Assembly (NCBI GenBank): GCA_002682825.1
Contig: NOKP01000031.1
Coordinates: 540,353 to 604,352 of the forward strand
Length of the DNA stretch: 64,000 nucleotides
Direction of reading: 5' to 3'
Origin: Neonectria sp. B-13
Lineage: Eukaryota > Ascomycota > Sordariomycetes > Hypocreales > Nectriaceae
Shown here: in pieces, positions 22,232 to 32,636 of the stretch
Position numbering within the stretch: the stretch's first letter is position 1
Layout: every line of letters starts with the position of its first letter
Translations under genes and position numbers: made by a program
The notes under the pieces: generated by a model
Databases searched by the model: none
Told to the model about the DNA's origin: nothing
What the model saw: only the letters and a program-made list of their open reading frames with translations

Positions 22232-24363
22232 TTATATCTTTGCCCGTCCTCCCTTTCCACCACATTGAGCGTTCCTCCATCTCTCCTTCAGTACTCGTCT
22301 AAGAATCTTCCCGGACGCACTTTTAGGGATCTCAGCTACAAACTCCACACCGCCCGCAAGGATCTTGTGCCGCGCCTTGTTTGCCTTGATAAAGTGCTGC
22401 AATTCTTTTTCTGTCTTGACATCCTCTTGTACGCCAGGCTTCACCACCACGAAGGCTCTGGGGAGCTCGCCGGAATACTCATCAGGTATACCAACGACAG
22501 CAACGTCGCTGACGCTTGGATGGCTGTGCAGGAAGTCTTCCAGTTCCGCTGGTGCAACACCATGGCCTCGAACCTTGCAGTTGTATGGTCGTTAGTCCAT
22601 GTCGGTAATGTGGCATGTCATAACTAGCAGTCAGCGTACCTTGATCATCTCCTTGATTCGGTCGTGGATCGTGACAAAGCCCTCATCGTCAATGGCACCG
22701 AGGTCGCCAGTTCGCAGAAACCCGCCGTCAAGGTATGTGTCTGCCGCCTCCTCCGGGCGGTTCAAATATCCTAACGTGACCTGGGGACCTTTTGCCCAAA
22801 CCTTTGGCACACTCAGAAATCAAAGAATTCGAATACTGGGTTGAGCTGTCTACATACCTCTCCCACCTGACCTTTCGGGACATCCTCGCCGGTATCTGGA
22901 TCTACTACGCGGGCCTCGGTTCCAGGAACCAGCTTTCCGACTTTATGGGCATTGGCCCATGTGGTAAGATCTGACGGCGTAACTGTCAAGCAAGACGTGG
23001 TTTCTGTCATACCCCAAGCCTGTCGAATACGCACATCAGGGAAGCGGTTCGCCAGCCGTGCAATAACCTGCTCTGTGAGGGGCGCGGCGCCAGTGTTGAA
23101 CTGATTCACGAAAGAGAGGTCATATTGTTGAGCTGCGCTGTCATTTAACAATCGTATCAGCAACGCTAAGGCAGAGTTAGATGAGGTGTTAGGCTGATAG
23201 TACGGGGTAGGACTCCTGATGCTTACGAGGAACGAGCCACAGCTCATCGCAGCGATACTTGACGATAGTTTGCATCATACGTCGCATGTCGAACTTGGCC
23301 ATAATGACGATGTCTTGCTGCAGGGGTATAGGAAGGTGAAGGAGATGAACAATTCCTGTAACTGCAAAACAAAATTAGATGACATCACATCTCCATGGCC
23401 GTGATTGATCGACTTACTGTGATAAAACGGAAGAATGCCGAGAACGGTGCTTCTTTTTTCAACCGGCGTGACATGGCGTATCTGGCGAAGCTGGTTGATG
23501 ATGTTACTGTGAGATATCATGACCTGCGAAAGCATCGACTGTCAGCCAAGCTCATAGACGGCGTTCCTGAGCGGGCACAGCGAAACATCGCGCCCCTACG
23601 AAACCGCTGGAGCACTCACTGCCTTGGGCTTTCCAGTAGTTCCGGAGCTGAAACAGAGAAAAGCGCAGGGCGAAGCAGCCCGATCAATTGGCCTCCAGGC
23701 GTCAACAAGGCATTCTGACCTCAAAAGCTTCACGCCGTTAATCAGCTGCTGTAATGAGTCCCGTGCTCCCTTGGAGCCATCGATGAGAATGATGCTCGCC
23801 TGGGACAACCCGACAGCCTGGCAAGCTTTCTTAACTTCCTCCATTGCCTCCATATCAGAAAACACTAGAGCAGCACCTGAATCTTTGAAAAAGTACGCAA
23901 GGTCCTGATGTTGGGCGTCAGGGGGCAGAGCAGTGACCACGGCACCGAGGCGACTCGCACCCAACATGGCTACCGGGTACCATATCGAATTCCGGCTCAC
24001 GATAGCCACAGTTTGATGCGGCTTGAGGGCGTGATCCTTTGCGAGGGCTGTAGAAGCCGCCGTGGCCAGGCTCTTGAGGTCGCGGTGCGAGAGGAATGCG
24101 CCTGTCATGGCATCACGGAAGCCATGGTCGGCGGACGGCTCTGAGTCATCTTGTTCAAAAAGCCAGGCCCAGACCGAAAGATCATTGCGACCTGTGAGGA
24201 AACAGCATTGGCATGAGTCTTGAGCCGACGGATTGGTCAAGTGGAACTTACTTGGTTCAAGGTAAGGGCCAAAGTAAGCCATCGGGACTGACATGTGAGT
24301 GCGCGCGAACGGGGTGGTGACTGGGAACAATGATGAAAGCTTGATGCAATACAGTGAAAACAT
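22232..24363 (-). CDS. Acyl-CoA ligase (4-coumarate:CoA-ligase-like, AMP-binding)
   Basis: Seven exons: 24363-24252, 24191-23620, 23523-23418, 23361-23227, 23165-22858, 22801-22640, 22573-22232; 578 residues. It is an ANL-family adenylating enzyme that activates carboxylic acids to CoA thioesters. Motifs: P-loop-like FSSGTTGKPKA; LPFYH and ITGIVHLLHLPIP across intron 3; GAAPLT; WGMTETTSC; GDLGAIDDEGF with the hinge DRIKEMIK; VRGHGVAPAELED; and the catalytic Lys in PKSASGKILRR. The C-terminus GRAKI ends in AKI, a known PTS1 variant in fungal peroxisomal enzymes, so it probably acts in peroxisomes and feeds beta-oxidation. The start may be the later Met at about 24295 (MSVPMAYFG). It is adjacent to and convergent with SDR 2. 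Confidence 0.87.
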
Positions 24364-24454
24364 TCTCTTTTTTGATTATTTAAGTTGGGGGTATTGCCTC
24401 TTCAATCTGCGTTGCAAAGATCCCTAGGCTTAACTAGGTGGTGTTCATCTCGGC

Positions 24455-24474
24455 TGACTCGTCAAGCTGACTCG
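24455..24474. promoter_or_regulatory. Two TGACTCG sites upstream of the acyl-CoA ligase
   Basis: GCTGACTCG occurs twice with 13-bp spacing (TGACTCG at 24455-24461 and 24468-24474), about 100 bp upstream of the ligase ATG. The remaining 24364-25011 spacer between two minus-strand genes shows no gene. Confidence 0.4.
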
Positions 24475-25011
24475 GCATTCTCCCCACAAGGCCAGTAAGA
24501 CCGGGAAAGTTGATCCTCGACTATTTACCGACAGACTACTCTGCAAGACCTCGGTTCAATTAAACTGGCTTGGATAATCAAGCTCAAATACTTACTGCCT
24601 ATTCTTCCTCGGCGCTCGATCGCTAATATGCATCTTTCTCCGCTTCATTTCTCTTCTCTTCACAACACCACCAGCACTAACATAACTGAAGACGGCTCGT
24701 CGAAAGGTCCGTACTTTAGCGGCCCGAGAACTACTCGCTTCAAATTGTCCGTTCAGGTTTCTATGAACCGTTAATCCCCACCTCCGACCGTCCGAAAGCG
24801 GCGATGCGGGACATCACGACTTGGACAGAGACGACGTGTGAGAGCTGCTATTCGCAAGCGACACGGCGGTGGCATGCACTGAGGGGCGAGGATCCCGTAA
24901 CGAGCAAGCTCACAAGTGTTTTCCTTCTATTTGGCTATCCAGTGGTAATTGGCAATCTGTTGGTTTCCTGTCCTGAGCTCATCCGTAAACATAACATCTT
25001 CACAATTCTAC

Positions 25012-28000
25012 CTAGTCCTTCTTCTCAAATAGCTCTAGTATTTCCTTCTTCTCGCATGCAACAGCCACATCGATGGGTGTCTGCTGCGTGTCATCCTCCA
25101 GTAGAACGTCGAGGCCCATTTCCATCACCTGCTTGAACACCCGAACATCTCTGGACGCCGCGACGTGCAACAGTCCTCGGCCCTTGTTGTCTCTGGCAAA
25201 GAAGTCGGCACCTAGCTTCTCTAACATGATTATGGATTCTTTCACTCGGAGCCTCATGGACTCAGAAACGGAGAGCTCGTAGTAATTTGCGTTTTTGCAG
25301 AATGCGAATACTGGTGTTTCGCCCTTGGCGTTGCGGGCGTTCACATCCGCCCCTTTTTCCACCAGATGCTTGAAGAAGGTGCAAAGTGTTGGCTCACGAA
25401 GATCCGCCGCTAGGATGTGAAGGACACTGTCGCGATTGTTGTCGACGGCGAGAGGATCAGCCCCAGATGATAGGAGGAGCTGTGCTACTTGTATGTTTCT
25501 CGTGCCGATGGACCGAGTGGTAGCATAATGCAGCGGTGTCTTTCCATCGCCGTCTGCTTGGTTGATCAAGTCGGGTTTCCTGCCATGGGCTTTGACGAAC
25601 AATTCCTCGAAGTTGATGAAGTGGGCGATGGGCCCGTAACCAAGCATGTAATGCAAGACATTTCGGCCAAAGTTGTCCCGGGCTTCAAGGTCTGCGCCAA
25701 GGGAGATGAGTCGATCGAAGATAGTGACACCCTTAATTTGATCCTCGTTCTGGTTCTGGGTGTGGGATCCAATAACATAATGCGGGCCATCGGCACATGC
25801 TGCAAGAAGTAGAGTACGGCCCTGGGCGTCCCGATGATTGACATCCAGCTTGGGGATGGAGAGGAAGTCGTCTACCAGATAGCCCTGAAGCAACAGTTGG
25901 TGTAAGATTGTGTGCTCAGTGTAGCCTTCAGGAACCGTGATTGAAGGCGTGTCCGTTGTCGGCATGATTACTTCCTTCTCAGATACAGGACCGGGTTTCC
26001 CTTCCCAGTATAGGAACTTTGCAAACGGGTCGGCACCATGGGCCAACAGAAGTTGAACCAGCTGAGTTCTAGACTCGAATTGCTCATCAGTTGAGGGCTC
26101 TGGTATCCAAGGCAATTTCATGGAAGATGCAGCTTCGTACAACGGGAATTGGTCATGCGGTTGCACGCCAACGCCACGACCGGACCTCGTTTCGTTCTCG
26201 GTTGATTTCTCAGGCGGTTTGTCTCGACGTATGTTTGCATCGACCCCGCCAGACAGGAGCTCTCTGAGAGCTCCAACACTCTTGGCGGCGATTGCGGCGA
26301 ACAGGGCGTTGGCCGTTACAGTTGCTCCGTGGCTTACAAGCAGCCTAATCATGTCGATGTTGTGCTGTGCGTGCCCAAGGCAGCTCTGCCTATCGCCATC
26401 AACCGCGTTGACATCTGCTCCAGCTTCGATGAGCACCTTGACCGCGTCTCTACTGAAGAGACCGGGCGGCTTTCCATCTGCTTCGAGGGCGACGTGAAGC
26501 GGGGTCTGTCCTTCGGAATTCCGGACACTCGTGTCAGCACCGGCCTGGAGCAGGTATGGAAGTGCTTGGTGGACATGCCACCAGCAGTGACCCTTAGCAA
26601 CATAATGAAGGGCACACCGGGGCTGGTGTTCGGCTTCGTTCAGCTCGTCCAAGTCGACTCCGAATTTCTCGACGAGCAACCGAACCACGTCCATGTTAGG
26701 CAATGTCCGCTGAACAGCCTCGCAGATAAACGGAGCGGGCATCCATGCATTCTCAATGTCCCTGTGAGCCAGCCATAGACCGGGCCTTGTTTTGTCCCCG
26801 AATGCATGCCAGTCTCCTTGGGCCAACCTTGAGTTTGCTTCGAGTACGCCAATACTTTCGACAAGTGAGGCGAAGCCGTGCTGCACGAGGATTGCCATGT
26901 TGGAAGACTGGTAAGTTTCAGGCATTTTGAGAAAGCTAACGTCCATCCGGGCAAGTTCTTCCACAAGATGGTACTCTCTCCGGGCTAGGAACTTGGTGAA
27001 TAGATTCCGGTGGCTTTCTCCGAGGTCTGTGAGTTTGAAATCTCTCAGAGTCTGGGTTGAGGCCTCCTTCAGAGAATATTGTAAGTCACCGTATAAGCGC
27101 CGGAACTTCTCTTTCTCTGCCTTGTCTTGATACTTGTCCAAGGCGTCACTCACGCACCTAGCGGTGTAGTCCCTCTTTGATCGGAAAGCTAATACGTACA
27201 AGAGAAGAAGTTGAGAATAATCAAATCCATACTTGACAAGCATATCCACAATCTCCTCAAGCCTGGTTGTCCCGAATAACACCGGCTTTCCTTGTGTACT
27301 TCTTATAGGACGAGAGGTGTCATTCAGCTTGAGGGCGGTCGCACCATTTTTAGGTTGATGAGGGCTCTTCCACAGTGCATCCTCGTCCTCAAACCCGTCG
27401 ATCGCGTTGCGAAGCTCTCCGATCGCGGGATCAGCGCCAGCCTCAAGGAGAAGGGCAACTGTTTCCGGTCTTCCTGATTGACAAGCGTAAAACAGCGGCG
27501 TGATGCCGTCTCCGGCACCGAATGCCACAGCGTTCACTCCGAGCACCGGCTTTGGTGATGCTGCTGCGTCGCTGGATGACAGATTGCTGCTCTCATTCAC
27601 AACAGCTGATGCTTTCTGGCGTCTTTTAAGTGCATCCAGAAGAAGCCCGACAACATTGCTTTCTCTGCAGCGGGCAGAAAGGTGGAGAGGAGTCAGTCCC
27701 TCGTGAGTGAATGCCGTTGGATCGGCACCCGCGTTGAGAAGCTTCATTGTGCCCACCTGCCCGACCGTCACCGCCATGTGTAGCGGTGTGATGCCATAGT
27801 TGTCGGCGTCATCGATATTCTTGATGCGCGACAGAACAAAGTCTATTGGCAAGAAGTCTCGCGACGGTAGCATGATGTTTGTAGCACATAAGAGATGAAG
27901 CGGCGTACGCCCCGCGTGGTTCTTCTGTTCCAGGTCCAGGCCTTTGTCAACCAGGTATCGCCAAAATCCAACGGTTTTCTGGGCCAGAGACTGATACTGC

Positions 28001-31000
28001 TCGTAATCGAAAAGGGCAAGTTCATGGAGGAGGCCATTCCCACGGTAATCAACAGCCTTCACGTCAAGCCCTAGCCCAAGCAAGAAGTCAAATAGGGACT
28101 CCTTGGAGCCCGCAGAAACGCAGGACCTGACTGCGTAGTGGAGAGCTGTACGGCCCCTTAAGTCACGGACAGACGTCGAAGCTCCCCGCTCAACGAGGCG
28201 TTTAAGGTCTGTGTGATGACAACTACCAGATCTGGCTGCGGACCCGGCCAAGCGCAAGAAAAGAGTCTCCCCATCTCGGTCTGCTGCGTTGACATCCGCG
28301 CCAGCGTTGAAGAGTGCGTCTGTAGGATTGGCGTGCCTGCGAGAATCGTTTTGCTGTAGGAGGAGTGTAGAAACCAGCCCCTCGTTGTTCTTCAGGTTCG
28401 GATCAGCCCCAGCCTTGAGTAAAGCCTCAACGACTTCTGCACCCTTATAATGCTCGATTGCGAGATGCAGCGGGCTGTTCCCTTTAATATTGAGAATGTC
28501 GCAGTTGGGACCATACTCCAGGAACTTAAGAACGAGATTGGATTTATGATACTCGGGCAGCATACACATCAGAGGAGTTCGTCCGTCCTTCTGCGCGAGG
28601 TTGATGTCCGCGTGTCCGAGCTCGACAAGAAGAACCATGGAATGTAGATTGAAGTCCGTTAAGTCCATATGAAGAGGCGCACGGCCAAAACGATCAACTG
28701 CATTCGCATCCACTCCGGCATCAAGGAGCAGCCGGGTCAGAACCGGCGTCCTTAAGGTGACTGAGCCGTGCAAGGCAGTCTCACCGAATTGAGTGCGCTG
28801 GGTTACATTGACCCCAGATTCGACCAAGAGTGAAAATACAGCTTGCAAGACGTCGTTACCTCTTTCAACTATAATGCTTCTTTCTTCTTGCATGCATCCT
28901 ACGGCGCATAGTCGATGCAGGCAGTTCATCTTGGGCATACTCCCCACAGGGGGGTAAGATACCCAATCCCGCACAACACACGCATCGTCGTAGGCGCTCC
29001 GGCACTGGATGTTTGGATCTGCGCCGGCCTGCAGAAGAATCGATATTGTCGCAGTATCGGGTTTGCCGCAAGCTACGAACAAAAGCGTGTCGTGGTGAAC
29101 CTTGGCGTTGACATCCACACCAGGATACTGAAGAAGCCTGGCAACGAGCCTTGATTCCCCGGTCTCGGTAGCCCACATCAGGGCTTGTTGAACAGCAGCA
29201 ACGTCCTTGAGAAACGGCAGGAACAACTCAACTGTTTCCATGTGACCGTTGTTACACGCGATCTCAAGCGCTGTCTTTCCCGGGGATGTCCCATAATCTA
29301 CACATCCTCCTCCGTATCTAGTAGGACTGGTCTTCGGTGTTAGAGGGTCGACAACAACGCCCAACAATACCTTCACGGCTTCGTGGTGGTTCGACCTGGC
29401 TGCTAAATGCAGAGGTCTGTGTTCAGTTCCAGTGTCGCATAGATCTGGATTTGCGCCGCCCGCGATCAACTCTCGGATGACGGCTGTGTGTCCCGCCTCG
29501 GCAGCCCACCACCTGAAGTTCACCTCATATTAGTATTGGCGTGTTAAGGAGAAGGGTATCACAAAAATACTCACAGTGGTGTTTTACCATCAGCATCAAG
29601 TACATCCACGTCCATGCTCTTGAGTAGCTCCTTTGTGTATGATAGTAATCCCATCTTGGCAGCGATATGGGCTTTCGTGGCATTTCCGGCACATTTACGC
29701 CCATCTGGCCATGCGATCTCAAGCCATGCCTGCCTGCTTTCACTGTCTTCCAAGAACTTGCGAACTTGCTCGTTGACTTCGCTTTGGTCGTATCCAGCGG
29801 CTTCGGACTTGGTGATGTGATAGTACCAATTGTTGGCTGCGTAATCGAAGAACGGATGCTTCAGCTTTAACTCGACGGACCTTTCAAAATCAATAGGGAT
29901 TCGGTCCTCCAGGTCTAAGATGCTCATGTAACGGACGGTCTGAACATCGATATGATCCAAACACCCAGCTTGCAAGTAGCGCAAACACGCCAGAGCAAGT
30001 TGAGCATGTGTCACGCCCTTCTGTAATATAGGATATCCTAACTCATCATCAGATCGTGTTGTGCCTTTGAGGTACTCGGTGAAGGAATGATGGATGACCG
30101 AAACGGTCTCGTCCGCCAAAATCTCCAACAGTGGCCCACATGCAGCCCTGATGAGGTCCTTTGTAGCCTTCAAGTCTCGTGTTGAACCATCAGGACTGAG
30201 GACCTTGATCATCTCGGCGAGCTCGATCAATCTCAGAGGACGACTGGCATGGGTGACCGATTGCAAGATCAAATGCTGGATGTTTGCTGCGACCCCGGAT
30301 CTTTGGGCATGCTCCGACAGTAGATCTGTGTACAACACGTTCAAGTCTGCCGGAAGCTGCGAGAGTACTGTGCTGATGTCGACTCCCGGTTGGAGAAATG
30401 CATCCATTGCCAGCTTGGCGTAGAGGAACAAACCATTGGCACGACCAGGCACTGCATCTGCAACGGTCTTCCAGTCGCTCTGCGGGATGGCGGATCTTGC
30501 TAGAGCAAACTGTACGTACGTTGCAATGTCGATGTCAACCATGCTTTCTTGCAGTCGAAGATGCAGGCAGGGAATCATTCGGAGGGGACCCTCCACTCTG
30601 GGAACTGGGCGGCTCGTGATCAACACCTTGACTGTACGAGGCCGCCACTGACCGAGAGCCCCAAGAGCTTTGAGAAACGAGTCGTGATCTTCGTCCATCT
30701 CATCAAGTGCGTCAACGACACAGAAGACCTTTTCGGGCAGGCAGGCAAAAGCCATGCGGAGGTGATTCCACATGTCGTCCATGGATATGCTGCCAATGGA
30801 TCGAAAGCCGTCCACATAAGTCTTGAGCTGCTTTTGTAGGGGAGGGCTGTAGTCGAGCACTTGGTCCATCCAGTCCCGCAACAGACTTTGAGGCTCATGG
30901 TTGGCCTCGATGATCTGACGAAAAAAGAAGAACAACACTGGAGAGCCGGGATTCGACTTGGCGATTTGGTCAATCAGGCTGGCGGCCATGACGGACTTTC

Positions 31001-31304
31001 CCGACCCCGGGATGCCTTTGATCCAGAGCAGTCCCTGCTCAGTGCTCCCCAGCCATTGTTTATACGTGTCGCTTGAAGTGAGCCAAGCTCCCGTATTAGC
31101 CACATGGGAAGCGAGGTGCTTTCGGTACTCCCCGCCTGCAATATCGTACGAGGTTGGTTGCAACCAGGCTCGGATCTTTTGGATGTCTTTGGGGGACGCG
31201 GGGAGTATCTGGTCTGGGTTGTAGTTGCTGATATCATCGCGATCGATGACGACAGCATCGTCGTCGCTGTCGATGGCAACGAGGTCACTGTCGGTGAGCG
31301 ACAT
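25012..31304 (-). CDS. NACHT-ankyrin STAND protein (fungal NLR-like)
   Basis: Two exons: 31304-29575 and 29512-25012 (62-nt intron), 2076 residues. The intron joins ADGKTPL to WWAAEAGHTAV inside an ankyrin repeat, so the NACHT part and the long ankyrin part are one protein. NACHT domain: GLLWIKGIPGSGKS with the P-loop at 97-104, Walker B VFCVVDALDEMDED (193-206), and sensor VKVLITSRP (225-233). Helical STAND linker to about 550. From about 560 to the end there are more than 20 ankyrin repeats of the GxTPLHxA type, interrupted near 1330-1470 by a non-ankyrin helical segment. The N-terminus before the NACHT is only about 50 acidic residues (DSDDDAVVIDRDDIS), too short for a usual effector domain. 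Members of this architecture act in heterokaryon incompatibility and fungal immunity. The repeats are diverged rather than recently copied. It is head-to-head with the ankyrin gene at 32637. Confidence 0.9.
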
Positions 31305-32636
31305 AATGGGCCGGTGGCTGGACTTGTTGGGGAGGGAAGCTTGGTTGCCTGAAGTTCAGGCTGTGAATCGTGTCAAGGACTCGGTTTAGGTTGACAGAAT
31401 ACGGTATCAAAAATAAGGCTGTTTTTCTGTTTGGAAACCGGCTACTCCGTTTGGAGACGGGTTGATAAGTAAGAAAACTCGACGTTTGAAGTTCAGGATA
31501 CGGTGGATGTGTTGGTTGCCTAGTCTTGAGTCTTTGGATGAGTCATGCTAGGTACTTTGTTGGTTGACCACCTTGTTTCCAATGCTGCGCCTCCAAACAG
31601 ATGTAGCAGGTAAATGAATATTATTGGTGCAAAAGGAAGTGTGTTGGGCCTAGGTTAATTAATAACTAAGAATAGAGAACTTGGCCAAGCTTCGATGAAA
31701 ATCCCCGAATGTTTGTTGACCCACAACCTGCCCATTACCTTCAAATGGCTTCACGCCCATACCGCACTAACATGGCATGCATGGTGCACCCGGGGAGCTG
31801 GCAGCGGGGTTCTGGACTTCATAAAAAGTGCTGGAGCTCTGCTTTTTCAGCTACGATGTCGGTGTTTCAGATTCCCATTTCAATCTCCACTAGAGTTCTG
31901 TGCCGGCTTTGAAATATATGGTGTCCTACCTTATACTAAGATAGTCCTTATGTTACTTTAACTTTTCCCACGCACCGACAGAGCCGAATTTAATACCAAT
32001 GAATGCACGAGGAGCATTCCAGTTCAAAAATGAATAAATCGTGGGCTTTGCGTAGTGAGAAAGTGGCATCCGCGGCCATGGCAACTACAAATAGGCATAT
32101 GGTCGCCCCAGCGTAATAATTGTTGATGCAACATAGGCGACGAGGTACAATGAAATTCTCGAAGGTGAAAAGTACCGTCACTGTATCTTGGTAACTCGGT
32201 AACCGGCGCCTTTTTTCAGGTACATTTAATGTGCATAGAAATTTCCGAAACAGAAGTGACGACACAGTACACGCATATCGCCAACAACGTCTCAGCACTG
32301 CCCGCCCAAAGTTGGTCACGGAACTTGTGGCGCCTTCAGCTTACCGCCCTCCTTACGTTTTTGTTGGTTCAGATTGTTTCCGCCCGCATACGTTATGATG
32401 GCTTAGACTCGTGGCGCTGTGTTCTGATTGGGGGATTCGTCACAAGGCGTTCGACGAGGAGAATCAGACTGGACAACTTGCCGAGGCGGACTGCCTGACG
32501 AGGCTCTGCTTATTCGGTCAGACTTAAACCCCGCACCGTCTTTTCTCGGCAGGTTCACGCCGTCGTCTTCTAAATATTCTTGTTGACAAGACTCGATCGA
32601 AGCATCCTCCGAGGGTGACGCCCCTGACCCGGTGTC
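31305..32636. other. Divergent intergenic region between the two ankyrin genes
   Basis: About 1.3 kb shared upstream region of two head-to-head genes. No gene, RNA or repeat is supported; small open stretches near 31695-31960 and 32229-32498 have no family features. Confidence 0.5.

Noticed and set aside
178..24363. Calling the left cluster a biosynthetic gene cluster
   Set aside because: There is no backbone enzyme (PKS, NRPS, terpene synthase/cyclase or DMATS) in the window; the enzyme set fits degradation better.
24804..25136. 110-codon plus-strand frame next to the NACHT gene
   Set aside because: No family features, and it overlaps the 3' end of the NACHT-ankyrin gene.
26120..26778. Several plus-strand frames inside the NACHT-ankyrin gene
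   Set aside because: They are shadows of a GC-rich repetitive coding sequence with clear ankyrin repeats on the other strand.
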